Notes: generated by a model not told the origin, from the sequence alone. Shown: positions 10,710 through 22,983, numbered from the stretch's first letter. The stretch: 64,000 bases of DNA from Chimonanthus salicifolius (GCA_013350335.1 CM023536.1:46570314-46634313); one strand, 5' to 3'. Translations and numbers: made by a program.

Positions 10710-11594
10710 TGATGGAGCATGGATATCGACCTGAAAATTAGAATCTTTCCCGAATTGAAAACCTGGCCAAGAATCGAAGAGATTCTAGAAATTTATATTT
10801 CTATTTATTTCCATTGTCTTATTTGTAAATTTAGATTTACTTAGGATTATTTCTATTTTTATTTTTTATTTTCATTTTTAATTAGTTGTTATTTATACAG
10901 TTAGAGTTAAATTAGGATTAGAGTTTCTTTTCTTATAAATATTACATTAATGGTTGTATTTTGGATTATTGAATGATAATGGAATATTGAAATCACTCCT
11001 TTGTACGGGTGGACTCCCGTCCTCTCTCTCCTTCTCCTTCTCTTATCTTGCTGCAAAGACTCCCATGAGCTGGAGTTCCAACAATCATCTTCATCTTTTT
11101 ATTCTCCCTTTCTCCTCCTTCTTGTCTCTCTCTGCCGTGCAGAACTGCCAGTTTTGTTGCCGTGTTGCTTGCCTTCTCGCCTGAGATCATCATTCCACAG
11201 CTAGCAATGCCGATCCTTGTCTGTTGCTTAGCCTCTCGTGGACACTGCTGTAAGTTATAGCCACACTTTCGCCAACCACCACCATCTCTGCAACAACCTC
11301 TCAGCCCGCAACATATGCACTTCTAGATCTGATCCATCCTAATAAACCCATTAATCCGATCAGGCCTTTCCCAACAACCCATCCTTTGGGTTTGTGCTCA
11401 AAGTACCACCACCGTTTGAGCAAGGTCTTATCTTCCTTTGTGGGTCCATCATGTCTTTAACCTCAAATCCAAATTCCTTTTGACCAGCCTAACCACTACC
11501 CGTTGAATTTCTCCATTAATCAAGCCTTGCCATGTTATTTCTTTTCTTATCAACCCACCAACATTAGCCACCTCCTTTGATCAATGGTAGAAAC
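10710..11594 (+). mobile_element. Ty3-type LTR, third copy
   Basis: Begins TGATGGAGCATGGATATCGACC right after AACCAGGGGAGAC and aligns with the copy at 5404/9476 up to GGTAGAAACT. The 3' end proper is not resolved because both copies diverge after that point. Confidence 0.65.
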
Positions 11595-11642
11595 TTTATT
11601 TAGCACCCAAACCCACGGCTAATCCATTAAAGTCCATTTAGC

Positions 11643-12622
11643 AACCCTATTGATGCAGCGGGTAGGATCAGGTTAAATATAAGTGGGTGAATTGGCTTAA
11701 ATGGACAAGTAAATAGGATTAATGGAATTAATTATGTGCTTGATACGGTCAAAATATGGGAATGGGCTTTTAATGGGTGCTATGATGATTAATAAAGAAG
11801 GTAATGAAATGAATGGGTGCACGAAAAGGAAAACTGGGAAACAGAGGTGACGTTGGTGAAGGGTAGTGGAGGTGAATGGAAGGTGGGGTTCTGCTAGGTT
11901 GAATGGCAAAAAGGTGTGGATCGGTTACAGACCTTATGGTGATGGAAGATGGATTGCATATCTAGGGAAAGAGAGGGCAGTCCTCTCAAGCAAGGGGCAT
12001 GTGCGTGGGACGTCATGACTGCAGGAAGGTTGTAGAGACTTTGGCGGCCAGGCACGACAAACACAAGAAGTGATGGCATCGCTAGATTGGGGCACGGCTG
12101 CAGATGGGCAACAGAAGAAGAAACGCGTCTGTGAGTACTTCACACGAGTAGGGTTGAAGAAAGTAGTAGAAAGGAAGAAGAAGGAGAAGAAGAGAGGATC
12201 AGAATCCACCGATGGGAGAAGAGAGAAACGGGCGCACCGGTACGGGAGAAGAGAGAAATCTCTCAAATAAGTTTCCATTGTCAATAATCTATCTATTACA
12301 ATAATAGATAGGAGTTTTTATATAAAATCCAAAACTAAAAATAGCAGTACAAATAAAAACAAATATAAAAAATAAAAAATAGAAATAATCCTAAGTAAAC
12401 CTAATCTTACAAATAAAGTAATGAAAATAAATAAAAATAGAAACTTCTCGGATCTCTTTGATTCTTGACCGGATTTCCATTTCGGGCCAGATTTCGATTT
12501 TCAACTCGATACCGGGGCTACATCACCTATTAAACCCATTTAGTGCCCATTGTTTATTAATCTTATCAAGTCATCCGTCTATATTTTCGACCAGATCCTA
12601 CCCGCTGCATCACTTCCCTCTT
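11643..12622 (-). mobile_element. Inverted-repeat-bounded LTR-related segment, minus strand
   Basis: GATGCAGCGGGTAGGATC occurs at the left end in plus and at the right end in minus orientation. Inside, reading the minus strand from about 12522, TGATGTAGCCCCGGTATCGA and following blocks resemble the start of the Ty3-type LTRs in opposite orientation. This is related LTR debris; exact limits and TSD are unresolved. Confidence 0.45.
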
Positions 12623-13057
12623 CTCGTTTCCTACTCTTCCCCCTTCTCAACCAACACTCTTAACAAATAATTTCTTATACAAGAGACGATAAGGGCAATT
12701 TCACTGTGGGTTTCTAAGAAAAAATTCATTAACCAAATCACAAAGAAATTTTCCTTAACTTCGTATACAATATTATTTAGTTGGTCCTTTGAGTACTGTT
12801 TACAGAGACTCCAACTTCCATGCAAGTTACAATCTTCAAATCATTTTTCGTCCCACAGGTTCCCTTCACTGGAAGGATAATTGCCATATTTTGGAGAGCC
12901 TTAGCGCAATCGAATTTGTAAAATCCGTGTAGGTTCTCTGTGATAATCTTTATATAAGTGGAACATACATACATAAATTTATAATAGCCATTTAATACGT
13001 ATGGAAGTTACAATGCATATCCATAATAACTTTTATATGATCTTGTTGGGATAGGTG

Positions 13058-14238
13058 CAGGGCCGACCCTGAGATTTCAGAGGCCTTAGGCGAACTTTTA
13101 AAATGGAATTTTTTGCCCTTATATACACTCAAAAAAAAATTATATATATTTTTTATAAAGTATGAAATATCCAAATAAAATATAAAAATTAAATTTATAA
13201 CAAAGTATTATTTAAAATTTATACTTCTCGTATTTTGACATGCAAAATTACTAATTAAATTACTATATTTAAGTTATTTTAATATATCTTTTTCAACAGA
13301 TAATATTTTTTTATAAATTTATAGTTTTTTCATATTTTATTATATGTTTTACTTTTTATTATTATTTTTGAAATAAAACACTAAACACCCAAAACAGATC
13401 TCCTATTCATGAATCAAGTTCTAACCTGTAGTCTATAGGAGTACCAACTATTGTATTTGTCTATTTCACTATTTGTAGTGATTCGATCGCAGTCACAAGG
13501 CCATGAAAGTAGCACATGACAGAAAAATAGGAAATGAATCATATTATAAATAACAACAAGTCATTGATGATTCAAAGGAATATCAGATCTACATTTCAAA
13601 CACCCATTAAGAATTCAAGATGACAGAATCGATGAAAAAAGTACCTACAAGTCTGAAGTCTGCAACTGAGCGAGCTGAAGGCGAGAGAGAACAGAGAGAT
13701 GAGCGGCGAGAGAGACCACAGAGAGAGATTACAGGAGAGTGAGAGAGAGCGCAGTGAGAAAGACTGAGAGAACAGAGAGAGAACAAAGAGAGGAGAGGTT
13801 GCTGTAATAGTCACTTGAAGATTTTATTTGATTAGTATTTTCGAATTTAAAAAATAGAAGGATCTAGAGGAATGTGATGTAAGGTTTCGAGCGTTTCGAA
13901 AACCGAAACAGTAGAATGAAATACAAACTGGTGCGAAAATGCAGAACCGCGTGCGGAATGCGGAACCACGCAGAACCACATGCAGAACGAGAAACTGCTC
14001 AGAACCGCATGCAGAATGCGGAACTGCGCAGAACCGGGTGCGAAACGCGGAACTGCACAAAACCGTGCAGAACGCGGTACGCGGATCACGCGGTACACGG
14101 AATTGAGTTCCGCAAGCGGATTCGAGTTTCTGGGCCAAGTGCCTAGGCCTTTTATGGGTTATATGTCTATTTGGAGGCCCTGTCTATTTGGAGACCCTAG
14201 GCTCCAACCTACTTCGCCTATAGGCAGGGCCGGGCCTG
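13058..14238. mobile_element. hAT element inside Copia LTR1, TSD GATAGGTG
   Basis: Ends are CAGGGCCGACCCTG and CAGGGCCGGGCCTG (reverse-complemented: CAGGCCCGGCCCTG). GATAGGTG at 13050-13057 and 14239-14246 is a perfect 8-bp TSD, the hAT signature. Ignoring the insert, the flanks form the expected Copia LTR start. The 1181-bp interior has an AT-rich left part, a GA-rich block (13665-13800) and a palindromic repeat block near the right end. No transposase is seen. Confidence 0.9.
13930..14110. repeat. Subterminal GCGGAAC/GCAGAACC repeats of the hAT element
   Basis: About ten degenerate copies of GCAGAACCGCATGCAGAATGC-type units, many self-complementary around TGCGCA or CATGCA. Subterminal repeats of this kind bind hAT transposases in known elements; binding here is inferred. 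Confidence 0.65.
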
Positions 14239-15240
14239 GATAGGTGGCTCGAATCAATGTAAAGAGAAAATTAAGAAGCCTAATTTTGGCAACAACCTAA
14301 GCTTATCACCGTGGAAATCTCTTGGGAAATTGCTAATATTAAGAGGAGAGGTAATAAACGTGTATGAGTTGTGTACATGACAATAACTGTCTAACTGAGA
14401 AGTGATATGTTTGTTAAGTGATATGTTTGTTAAATGGGGAACTTCTATTTAGATAGGAATATTACAATTAGATTGGATTTCCTTAACAATGTGGGACACG
14501 ACTGAAATAGACAGAGTCTATTTCAAAGAGAATCGATGGGTTGTCTACACAACGGGTTCGGTGGCTGGTTGCTGTCTACAAAAAGGAACACACACAATAC
14601 CTTTGAAGGTAAGCACGACAGAAAAGAGTGGGTTAGAAGGAGAGAAACCAACCTATAGAAGGAAGCAGCAAGGTGACGTTGCATGCTTGTAGCTGGAAGC
14701 CATTCAGATCTGATTGCACAAGGAAGCATCAGAGTGAAGGCCTTGTAAGAGAGAGGAGATACAATACAGTTTGAGAAGCTTGCAACAACACAAGAAGGGG
14801 TGCAAGGCAGCACATACTCACCTCTCTAGCAATAGAGTGGAGAGAGGATAAATCTGTCCGAGGGACACACGCCATATCAACATGTGGGAGAGATTTGCAT
14901 ACAAACATGCAACAAAGGGCGGGTGAGTAAATCTAGGTTGTAAATGGCTTCTCATAAGGTGTATACACTAATCATTGTTCAGCGTGGCACTCAGAAAGGG
15001 CTGGGTTTTCAGACAGTATTTTACAAGTCTCTAGTAGGTATTGCTGGGATATCTGAGATTGGGTGTCGATTAAAACCCGCGGGAGTTGTATTGTAATTTG
15101 TTTTTATTCTCTCTTAATAAAATATTTACACGTTCCGTAGACTTAGGCCAAGTGGGCTGAACCACATAAATTGTCGATGTTCTTGTGTTTGTTTTATTCT
15201 GTTATTTTTGGTGTGATTATTTGCTAATAATCCCAACAAG

Positions 15241-15254
15241 TGGTATCAAAACTT
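15241..15254 (+). promoter_or_regulatory. Primer-binding site of the Copia element
   Basis: TGGTATCAAAAC starts 2 nt after LTR1 and matches the initiator-Met tRNA-complementary PBS consensus (TGGTATCAGAGC) at 10 of 12 bases. Confidence 0.8.
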
Positions 15255-15325
15255 TGGTTGGAGACGAGGGACTCGTAGGTGAAAGAAATACAGCACAGTG
15301 AGAGGCTTTGGCTTGTCGAAGGAGA

Positions 15326-16859
15326 TGGAGATCAACACCTTCTGCATTATTAGCCTCAATGGAGCAAATTACTTAATGTGGAAAACAAAGATGGAAGACC
15401 TATTGTACTGCAAAGATCTTACAAACCAATAGAAGGGAGACAGAAGATGCCAGAACTAGAGTCTTCCGATGAGAAGGGGAAGGCGAAACTAAAGGACGAA
15501 ATGTCCGATGATAACTGGATAGCTCTTGATCATAAGTGTCTCGGGTTTATTCGATAGTGGATGGATGACAATGTATTTCATCTCGTGGCCACTGAGAAGA
15601 TGACGCAATCTCTTTAGAAGAAATTGGAGGGCTTGTATGTGAGAAAGACTCTAAGCAATAAGGCGTTTCTAATCAGAAAGTTGGTGAATTTGAAATACAA
15701 TGAAGATACTTCAATCGCGGAACATCTGAATGAAATGCAAAGTATAGTAAATCAACTCTCATCCATGAAGATGGTTCTAGATTGTGAATTGTAGGCCCTA
15801 CTATTCTTAGTTCCCTACCTGACAGTTGGGAGACCTTGGTGGTGTCACTCAGCAATTCAATGCCAGAGGGTGTTGTCACTATGAGCTCCGTGACAAGTAG
15901 TTTGCTGAACGAGGAGACAAGAAGAAAGTCTTTGGTGGGTCCTTCTCAGACACAGGCTCTCTTTACAGAGAGTAAGGGGAGAAACAAAGCAGAAAACCTC
16001 AAGACCATGACAAGCTCGAAAAGCTCAGGGGGTCAAGGTCAAAATCCAGAGGGAGAGGTGGAGGAAAGATTAAATATTTTTACTGTGAGAAAAAAGGGCA
16101 TAAGATGATGGATTGCAATCAAAAGAAGCTTATTTGGAAGTCAAATCGCAAAGTTCAGATCAAACAAATGCCGTACAGGGTGACACAGACAATGATGTAA
16201 GTATTAATGTGTGTACAGTCACCACTGGTATGGATAATCCAACTAATAAATGGATTCTAGCTTCTGGGTGTTCTTACCATATGTGTCCACGCAGAGAGTC
16301 GTTTGACACATACAAACCTTGTGATGGTGGATCTATCCATATGGGCAATGATGCGAGTTGCAAAACCATTGGAGTTGGGACAGTCAAAATCGGGATGTTC
16401 GATGGAATTGTGAGAACGTTGGAGAATGTATGACATGTTCCTGCGTTAAAGAAAATTTTGATTTTTTTGGGGACACTGGATACGGATGGGTTTATCTTCA
16501 AGTCCAAGGATGGGGCTGTTAGAGTTACTAAAGGAGTCATTATTATCATGAAGGGAAATGAGGAAAATAATCTGTACACATTGGTGGGAAATACAGTGAT
16601 CGACAGGCGAAGGGATCCTACTAGTCAGATCGCAAGAAAAAGGAAGAGAAGAAATAAAAAGTCAACAGACAGGTACGACTTAAAAAATAAAATTTCTTTT
16701 GTAGGTTGTGATGTTCCGTCCGAGTTCCATGGTGCTAGAGAAGATGGAAAAGAGAAGGGGATGAAAAATCACATAGAGCAAAATGCGGCGGGTCCAACAA
16801 AGCCGGTGACGGGCATCAAGTTCAAGCGAGGCTTGGGCTTGGCCAATTCTTCTAATTGA
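15326..16859 (+). pseudogene. Copia gag-protease remnant
   Basis: From the ATG at 15326 one frame reads a gag start (SLNGANYLMWKTKMEDLL) and later LNEMQSIVNQLSSM, typical of Copia gag, but with several in-frame stops and a frameshift. Near 16080 a zinc-knuckle-like YCEKKGHKMMDC has lost its first Cys (Tyr instead). Near 16250 the protease active-site motif WILDSG reads WILASG, so the catalytic Asp is gone. A gag-pre-integrase-like stretch follows to 16859, where coding similarity stops before integrase. Remaining open pieces are 15836-16108, 16113-16433 and 16458-16859. The element cannot make active proteins. Confidence 0.85.
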
Positions 16860-18042
16860 AGAAGACAGGTGGAGCATCCCAAAGCGTGGGGATGCACGCA
16901 TCTAACACTGAGATGCAAAGCTGCAGCTGCAGGTGTATTACGACTGAGAGCAGCAGGCCTGCACGGAGGTGCAAAGTTGCAGATGCAGTGGAGGACGTTG
17001 TCACGGTTCATCTTTGGGAGGTTAGATGAATTCTCGACAAGGTGGAGATTGTTAGAATTGGTGGCTCAAATCAATGCAGAGAGAAAATTGAGAACCTTAA
17101 TTTTGGCAACAGCCTAAGCTTATCACCGTGGAAATCTCTTGGGAAATTGCTAATAATAAGAGGAGAGGTAATAGGCGTGTATGAGTTGTATACACGACAA
17201 TAACTGTCTAATTGAGAAGAGATATGTTTGCTAAATGGGGACCTTCTATTTAGATAGGAATATTACAATTAGATTGGATTTCCTTAACTGTGTGGGACAC
17301 GACTGAAATAGACAGAGTCTATTTCATAGAGAATCGATGGGTTGTCTACACAAAGGGTTCGGTGGCTAGTTGTTGTCTATAAAAGGGAACACACACAGTG
17401 CCTTTGAAGGTAAGCACCATAGAAAAGAGTGGGTTAGAAGGAGAGAAACCAGCCTCTAGAAGGAAACAGCAAGGTGACGTTGCATGCTTGTAGTTGGAAT
17501 CCATTCAGATCTGATTGCACAAGGAAGCATCAGAGAGAAGGCCGTGTAAGAGAGAGGAGATACAAGACAATTTGAGAAGCTTGCAGCAGCACAAGAAGGG
17601 GTGTAAGGCAGCACATACTCACCTCTCTAGAAGCAAAGTGGAGAGAGGATAGATCTGTCCAAGGGACACACGACATATCAACCTGTGGGAGAGATTTGCA
17701 TACACATGCAGCAAAGGGCGGATGAGTAAATAATGGTTATAAGTGGCTTCTCATAAGGTGCATACGCTGATCATTGTTCAGTGTGTTACTCAGAAAAGGT
17801 TGGGTTTTCAGAGAGTATTTAACAAGTCTCTGGTAGGTATTGCTGGAATATCTGAGATTGGGGGTCGATTAAAACCCGAGGGAGTTGTATTGTTATTTGT
17901 TCTTATTCTCTCTTAATAAAATATTTACACGCTCCGTGGACGTAGGCCAGGTGGGCCGAACCACGTAAATCATTGGTATTCTTGTGTTTGTTTTATTCCG
18001 TTATTATTGGTGTGATTATTTGCTAATAATCCTAACAGATCT

Positions 18043-18736
18043 GTGAATGGACTTAGACTTAACCCGACCAAATCATACTCAAGCCCTCAACCTGAATCCA
18101 ATCCAAATAGAAGAAAGTGAAATGCAACCAATGCAAAACTGGGTTAGGTCAGTCAGGTTCAGATTAAACTTGAGCCAAGGTGCATCCATAGTTGAGTAAT
18201 TGTTATGATTTCCATGCTAGGAGAATGTAAATCTCCAAGCATGTTGTCTTTACTCAATGTGTCTATTTCATTTCAGAGATGTTTAGTTCTGAAATAACTC
18301 ATTTTCCATCTTTCAATTTATCCACATTCCCTTGTTTTTACTTCTTTTATGCCATATCATATTTTGTGTTTAGGTGAGGTGAGGTGGGGTGAGGTTTGGG
18401 GGGAGGGGGTCTTTACCATTTGATCTTTTCATGCCTTGAGTATTAAATTTGCCCTCCCCATCCACATTTAGATTCTCTAATTCAATTTTCATGCTTCCTT
18501 GTCAATGTCGGTTTACTTTTCAGATACACGAGGTTTGTAGGAAGCAGCATATATACATTGGGAAATAAATACAGACGCGTCGGGGAAGGAGGAAGACTTT
18601 GAGGCTGTGGAAATAAACACATAAGACGGAAATAACATGAGGACTAGAAAGAGAAACTGAGAGTTGCGGCAAAATTGGAAATTCAATTAAAAGGGGTGCA
18701 TGGTGGATAAGATTAGGGGTGCAAAAATCACTTCCC
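18043..18736. other. Right arm of the long-TIR MULE-like element
   Basis: Follows the Copia TSD. The last ~200 bp form the right TIR. 18370-18412 is a G-rich GAGGT/GGGG run. No coding signal. Confidence 0.55.
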
Positions 18737-18745
18737 TATATTAAA

Positions 18746-21275
18746 TATCAATAATGTTTTAAAGTGATTACCTAGTAAAACTTTTATAAAATGATAATTT
18801 TGTAAAGTCAATTTACCTTAATCATACTATTTTTCACTTCACATGCGTGTATTCTAAAAATTCAATCTTGATCTAATTTGATTATATTTTATGTTAGATA
18901 AATCATTGATCTGGCCTAATCAAGTATGTGAGATCTTAAAAATATAATTTTCACTTATCAAATAATTTTTTTTTATAAGCACTTCATTCAGACTAAAACT
19001 TTTTTCATCTATCTATAATTCGCAGGAGCAATTTAGGTTTCATATATCTAAGAAGTTATTATTCAATAATAAAAAAAAGGAGGGTTTGGGCTTACTAACA
19101 TGTACCTACTGTCAGGTCTCAGGATCGATAGTCTTCAGGCCCATTTTTAGCTCAGAAACTTTTCACAAAATCGCAAAAATGAAAATAATTTTTTTGTAAA
19201 TATCGGTGGTTTTTTATTTTTAATTTTTTTTTGAAAAAAATTGAAAATAGTTGAGTTAAAAAAATAATTAGAAACCTAAATATCGGTAGATATCTAGGTC
19301 GATATGGGCTAATATAGCCGAAATATCGGCCTTGTCCTACAGCCGATATTGAATTTAAAAACAAAAAAAAATGAAATCAATGGATTTCGGCGATACATCT
19401 CGCCGAGATATTGGCCGATATCCATTCACGTATCAGCCGAGATTTGGATCCCTACTTTTACTAGGTTATATCCAAAATTGAATCAAATCCAACAAAAATG
19501 AGTTTAACTCGAAGAATTCCCTAAAATCGAATCAAGTCCAACACTAAGTGGCCCGTGAAGAGATCTAGGATTGTCCTCTAGAAAGAACTCCAAAATGACA
19601 TCTTTAGCATCAATAGCAACTAGAATCACAACATTTTGGCCATTCATCAAATGGAATCAAATCCAATGGTTGCAAATAGCATTTAATCAATTAACATTGC
19701 ATCATTAAATCATTAATGCTAGAACCCAGGGTTTATAAAGTCAGAGTTTACTAAGTTAAGAGATTAGATCAAGTCAACTCTACAGGAAAAAGAGTATAAA
19801 AAATAATGACTCAGCCCTTCCAAAATTAAGTCAAATCAACGTTTAGCGTCTCAATAGGGTTAATTGGAGGGAATGGATTTATTAATTCTATATTTAAGAG
19901 AACTCTTTCTAATGAAATATGGTATTAAATGTCCATACAAACATATAATTACAAAATGCACATAATTTATGAGAAGGTAAGTCGTAAAATGAGGCTAATT
20001 GTGCCAATGGACATGTTTTGTGATTTTGCTCATTTAACTATTTTTTTTAAATGTAATAGTTGAGTACTTTATCAAATCTACAGTAGAATAAAATAATAAT
20101 AGTATAATATTTCAAAGAAACTAACAAGTAAATGAGCAAATATATATATACTCAACAACCTTATCATTATCTTCATTTATTGTCATACTGATTCACCGAT
20201 CATGTTTTAGATTTGGAATCTGGATTAGACTCCTTAGACAATTGCCTGACCCATTATCATTGTCGGCCATTGAATGTGACCCAGTTTCAATTCCATCACC
20301 AATTTGACGCGCTCTTTTTATTTAATCACGTGGTATTCACAGCTTATTTTGGAAGTGAGATTATATATATATTTTGGATAGCAATCAGGAGTTTTGTCTA
20401 GTCAAACACTGGTTTTAATGTATTGTCAATTTTACTCTTACCGGCTCACTTACTAGCATTGGAAACTGAGTAAATCGGTTCGCCAAGTGACTAGTAAATG
20501 ACTGGTAAATAGGCCAATTTCTATTTATTTATTTTTTTTAATTTTCAATACGATAGAAGTGATAGATAAAATTAGCAATATAATAAAATCCGTATACAGT
20601 TATACAAAACTTCTATGGGAAGATCGCTGGCATGAACCTTGTCTATCTAATTAAATATAAGAAAAGTCAAACTTAAATTCTAGACCTCTAATCTATTCTC
20701 AAAGGCTCAAGTCAACTGAATTTTGTTAAAATATCAATTCCAGCTCTCAAAGTAGATTCGAGCCGGACATAAGAGCCATTGGAATCTCCGCTTATGATAT
20801 CGCTGAAAGAACTAATGATCAAGGAAGACTTGGCCATCATCCATCTAAATCAAAAAGAGGAAATTGCTTGAATCACAGAAAAGTGAAAGCACATCACACA
20901 CGTCCTCTCCATTTTTAATTTGCGACATCTCAAACCTCTCCAAATGCTAAGGTGGAGGGCTCATGTACTGAAGACTCACCGGAGAGGAAGGAGAAATGAT
21001 CATGTGCAAAAGACATGTACAAAATAACAGTTAAATTTTAAATCTCTATCATTTATTTTTAAAATTCATATTGTTATAAAAAAAAAATTTGACTACGTGG
21101 AAACATGCTAACCTACTTTGTCTTGATCATTAGTAAAACTTCAGATTCATGACACCACTCAAAAGCACTATAGATCAGATTAAACACTTCAAGAGTTTGA
21201 GGACTAGACTTTTTACAAAAGATGAGAATATTCAACCATTTCAACAAATAAAGCGATGGTTACAAAAGTTGTTAC
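18746..21275. other. AT-rich intergenic DNA with CGGCCG-palindrome repeat
   Basis: 19255-19450 contains several GATATCGGCCGATAT-like units. 20520-20760 has features of a degenerate minus-strand SINE (GAGGTCTAGAATTTAAGTTTGACT read on minus). I looked for further receptor-kinase exons downstream of the exon at 21276-21408 and found none. Confidence 0.5.
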
Positions 21276-21408
21276 CTTCATTGGCCGGCGTAGACGCTCC
21301 GAATCCGAATGTTCCAAAGTAATCCCATAATAGAAGGAAGAGAAGGCAAAGATGGCCGGAAAACAACTTTAGATTTAAGAGATGTGACGGTGACGGAGAA
21401 GAAGACAT
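21276..21408 (-). CDS. Orphan signal-peptide exon of LRR-VIII-2-like receptor kinase
   Basis: From an ATG at 21408 the minus strand encodes 44 codons. A polar N-terminus is followed by a hydrophobic core (HLCLLFLLLWDYFGTFGFG), then ASTPANE, then a canonical donor G|GTAAC at 21276/21275. This is the layout of the first exon of LRR-VIII-2 receptor kinases. The phase-1 end supplies the G needed to complete the Val codon that begins the first visible exon of the intact gene at 63275. Length also fits: 44 residues plus 983 gives about 1027, near the usual ~1,030. But it lies 42 kb downstream of that exon, so it cannot serve that gene in cis, and no partner exons were found on its downstream side to position 1. 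Inference: remnant of a tandem paralogue. It could alternatively be the first exon of another secreted protein. Confidence 0.55.
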
Positions 21409-21465
21409 CTGTTTGGTTTCAAAATGTTTGTAGTTCTTACTTTCTTATCTGCTACTCGTCCAGCA

Positions 21466-21474
21466 CTTAAATAG
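21466..21474 (-). promoter_or_regulatory. TATA-like box upstream of the orphan exon
   Basis: CTATTTAAG on the minus strand lies about 58 bp upstream of the ATG at 21408, suitably placed for a core promoter with a short leader. AT-rich background makes this weak evidence alone. Confidence 0.4.
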
Positions 21475-21740
21475 AACCATTTGAACGGACATGACGATGA
21501 ACGAAAAGTACGAAGAAGAGCAAGTAAGCAAGTCTTTTTCTACTACACAGTTGTAATTCTAGAATCAATCTCTCGTACAATAAGCCTTTTTTCAAATTGG
21601 AAATTCCTGAATAATTTCGGTGTCCCTTTCTCAAGTCAAATCTGGCAACTGGCATCTCAATTTTCATGAACATTTATTATATAGTAACATTTTTAAGTAA
21701 AATATAAGTTGAATTATATAAATTTTATTGTTGTTATCCA

Positions 21741-22040
21741 AGGTAAAAATATTGGGATTGAATGATATCGGCTGATGTTATTCTCTCTTCTCCTTTTTTT
21801 TTTTTTAAATATTAATTTATTTTTCTGAATAAAAAAAGTCTTTTTTTAAAAAAATCTGAAAATCCAAATATTGGTCGATATTCTAATTGATATGTACCCG
21901 ATATCGGCCGAGAAATCGCCTGGGCCACACCAATATTCAATTTTTTTTAAATCACAATATCATGGTCAATATATCGGCCGACATCTCTAATATGAGTAAC
22001 ATAAGGCCGATACCTATCATATGGGCCGAGATTTCGTCTC
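21741..22040. repeat. Repeat with TATCGGCCGATA-type palindromes
   Basis: GATATCGGCTGA, CGATATCGGCCGAGA, ATATCGGCCGACA and GGCCGATACC occur within 300 bp. The same motif set is at 19255-19450 and 42000-42065, so these are probably copies of one repeat family. Ends not defined. Confidence 0.5.
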
Positions 22041-22495
22041 CAGGTTGTTATCATCATGATTATTATAATTATTATTTTGACCATTATCATCATAATCATC
22101 ATTTCGAATTAGATACAAACAAATTATAATCTACACTTCACCTACATAACAATAGAAAGAAATTCATTGATTGAATTATTATGGATATCCTTTTATCGCA
22201 TCAAACTAAAGAGATTAATATTCTGGAAAATAAAATCTATAGATTTCATTTCTTTTGTAATGGAAATAAGAATAAATTTCTACAAAAAATAGTTGCGCAC
22301 AAATGTCTTAAAAATTATGTAAGTTATAAATAATTTTTGTACTAGAACTTTTTTTTTCTTTTCTTCCTGTTTTCTTATTAGAAATTTATAATTTAAATAC
22401 TTTTATATCTTTTTAGATAAAGGACTCCAAAACTAAATCCAAATCTTATAAATTTCTTGGCCTATGATTTGATCTATAAATACGGGGTGGGCATC

Positions 22496-22946
22496 CTAAC
22501 ACGGGAAAACTCTTTTAGTAGACATGGGTTTTCCGCATTTCCCACTTTGCCCCGATCTGTCCGTACAGGTTTTAGTGGACTTTCAGAAATCGATTCACTG
22601 GATCAATGCACCGACCAGATCACATGGAAATGAAAAATTGAGGAAAGTGATCCGGTTGGTGCACCGATTTGGACTCTTTCATATATCAAGAAATCGGTGC
22701 ACCGACCTGATCACTTTCCTCAAATTTTCATTTCTAAATGATCTGGTCAATGCACCTATTTCTTGAGACGTGAAAGAGTTCAAATTGGTGCACTGACCGG
22801 ATCACTTTCCTCAAATTTCCATTTCCAAGTGATCCGGTTCGGTAAATCAATTTCTGAAAGTCCACTAAAATCCGTACAGACGGATGGGGGTAAAATGAGA
22901 AGTTCACTAAAACTCATATTTCCTAAAAGAGTTTTCTCGTGTTAAG
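22496..22946. mobile_element. Fold-back MULE-type MITE, 451 bp
   Basis: Ends (C)TAACACGGGAAAACTCTTTTAG and, reverse-complemented, CTTAACACGAGAAAACTC; inverted similarity extends over 100 bp on each side (both arms include TTTTAGTGGACTTTCAGAAAT). Imperfect 9-bp flanks GTGGGCATC / ATGGGCACC (7 of 9) suggest a MULE-type TSD. Internal repeats CACCGACCTGATCACTTTCC alternate in orientation. Confidence 0.75.
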
Positions 22947-22983
22947 ATGGGCACCATAAATCAGATGATCATCCATTTTTATT

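Larger units (their letters stand above)
13044..18037 (+). mobile_element. Copia retrotransposon, internally deleted, TSD GATCT
   Basis: LTR1 starts TGTTGGG at 13044, is split by a hAT element, and ends CCCAACA at 15238. LTR2 spans 17050-18037 (TGTTAGAA to CCTAACA). Net lengths are about 1006 and 988 bp. GATCT flanks at 13039-13043 and 18038-18042. A Met-tRNA PBS-like site begins at 15241 and a purine-rich GGTGGAGAT precedes LTR2. The interior is only 1.8 kb and encodes gag, zinc-knuckle and protease remnants; integrase, reverse transcriptase and RNase H are missing. It is therefore a non-autonomous deletion derivative of a Tnt1-like Copia. Confidence 0.93.
4641..18736. mobile_element. Long-TIR MULE-like element enclosing a transposon nest
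   Basis: The left end starts GGGAAGTGATTTTGTACCC at 4641. The right end, reverse-complemented from 18736, starts GGGAAGTGATTTTTGCACCCC. Similarity continues for about 200 bp (both include CACCCCTTT, TTTCCAATTT, AACTCTCA, CTTCCTCCTTCC). The flanks are TATATTAAA at 4632-4640 and 18737-18745, a perfect 9-bp TSD. About 14.1 kb separates the ends, but most of it is later insertions. Remaining own DNA is probably 4641-5053, part of 12.6-13.04 kb and 18043-18736. No transposase is visible. Confidence 0.8.

Noticed and set aside
13824..14243. Cys/Ala-rich frames over the hAT subterminal repeats
   Set aside because: Translations of GCGGAAC repeats within a defined non-coding hAT segment.
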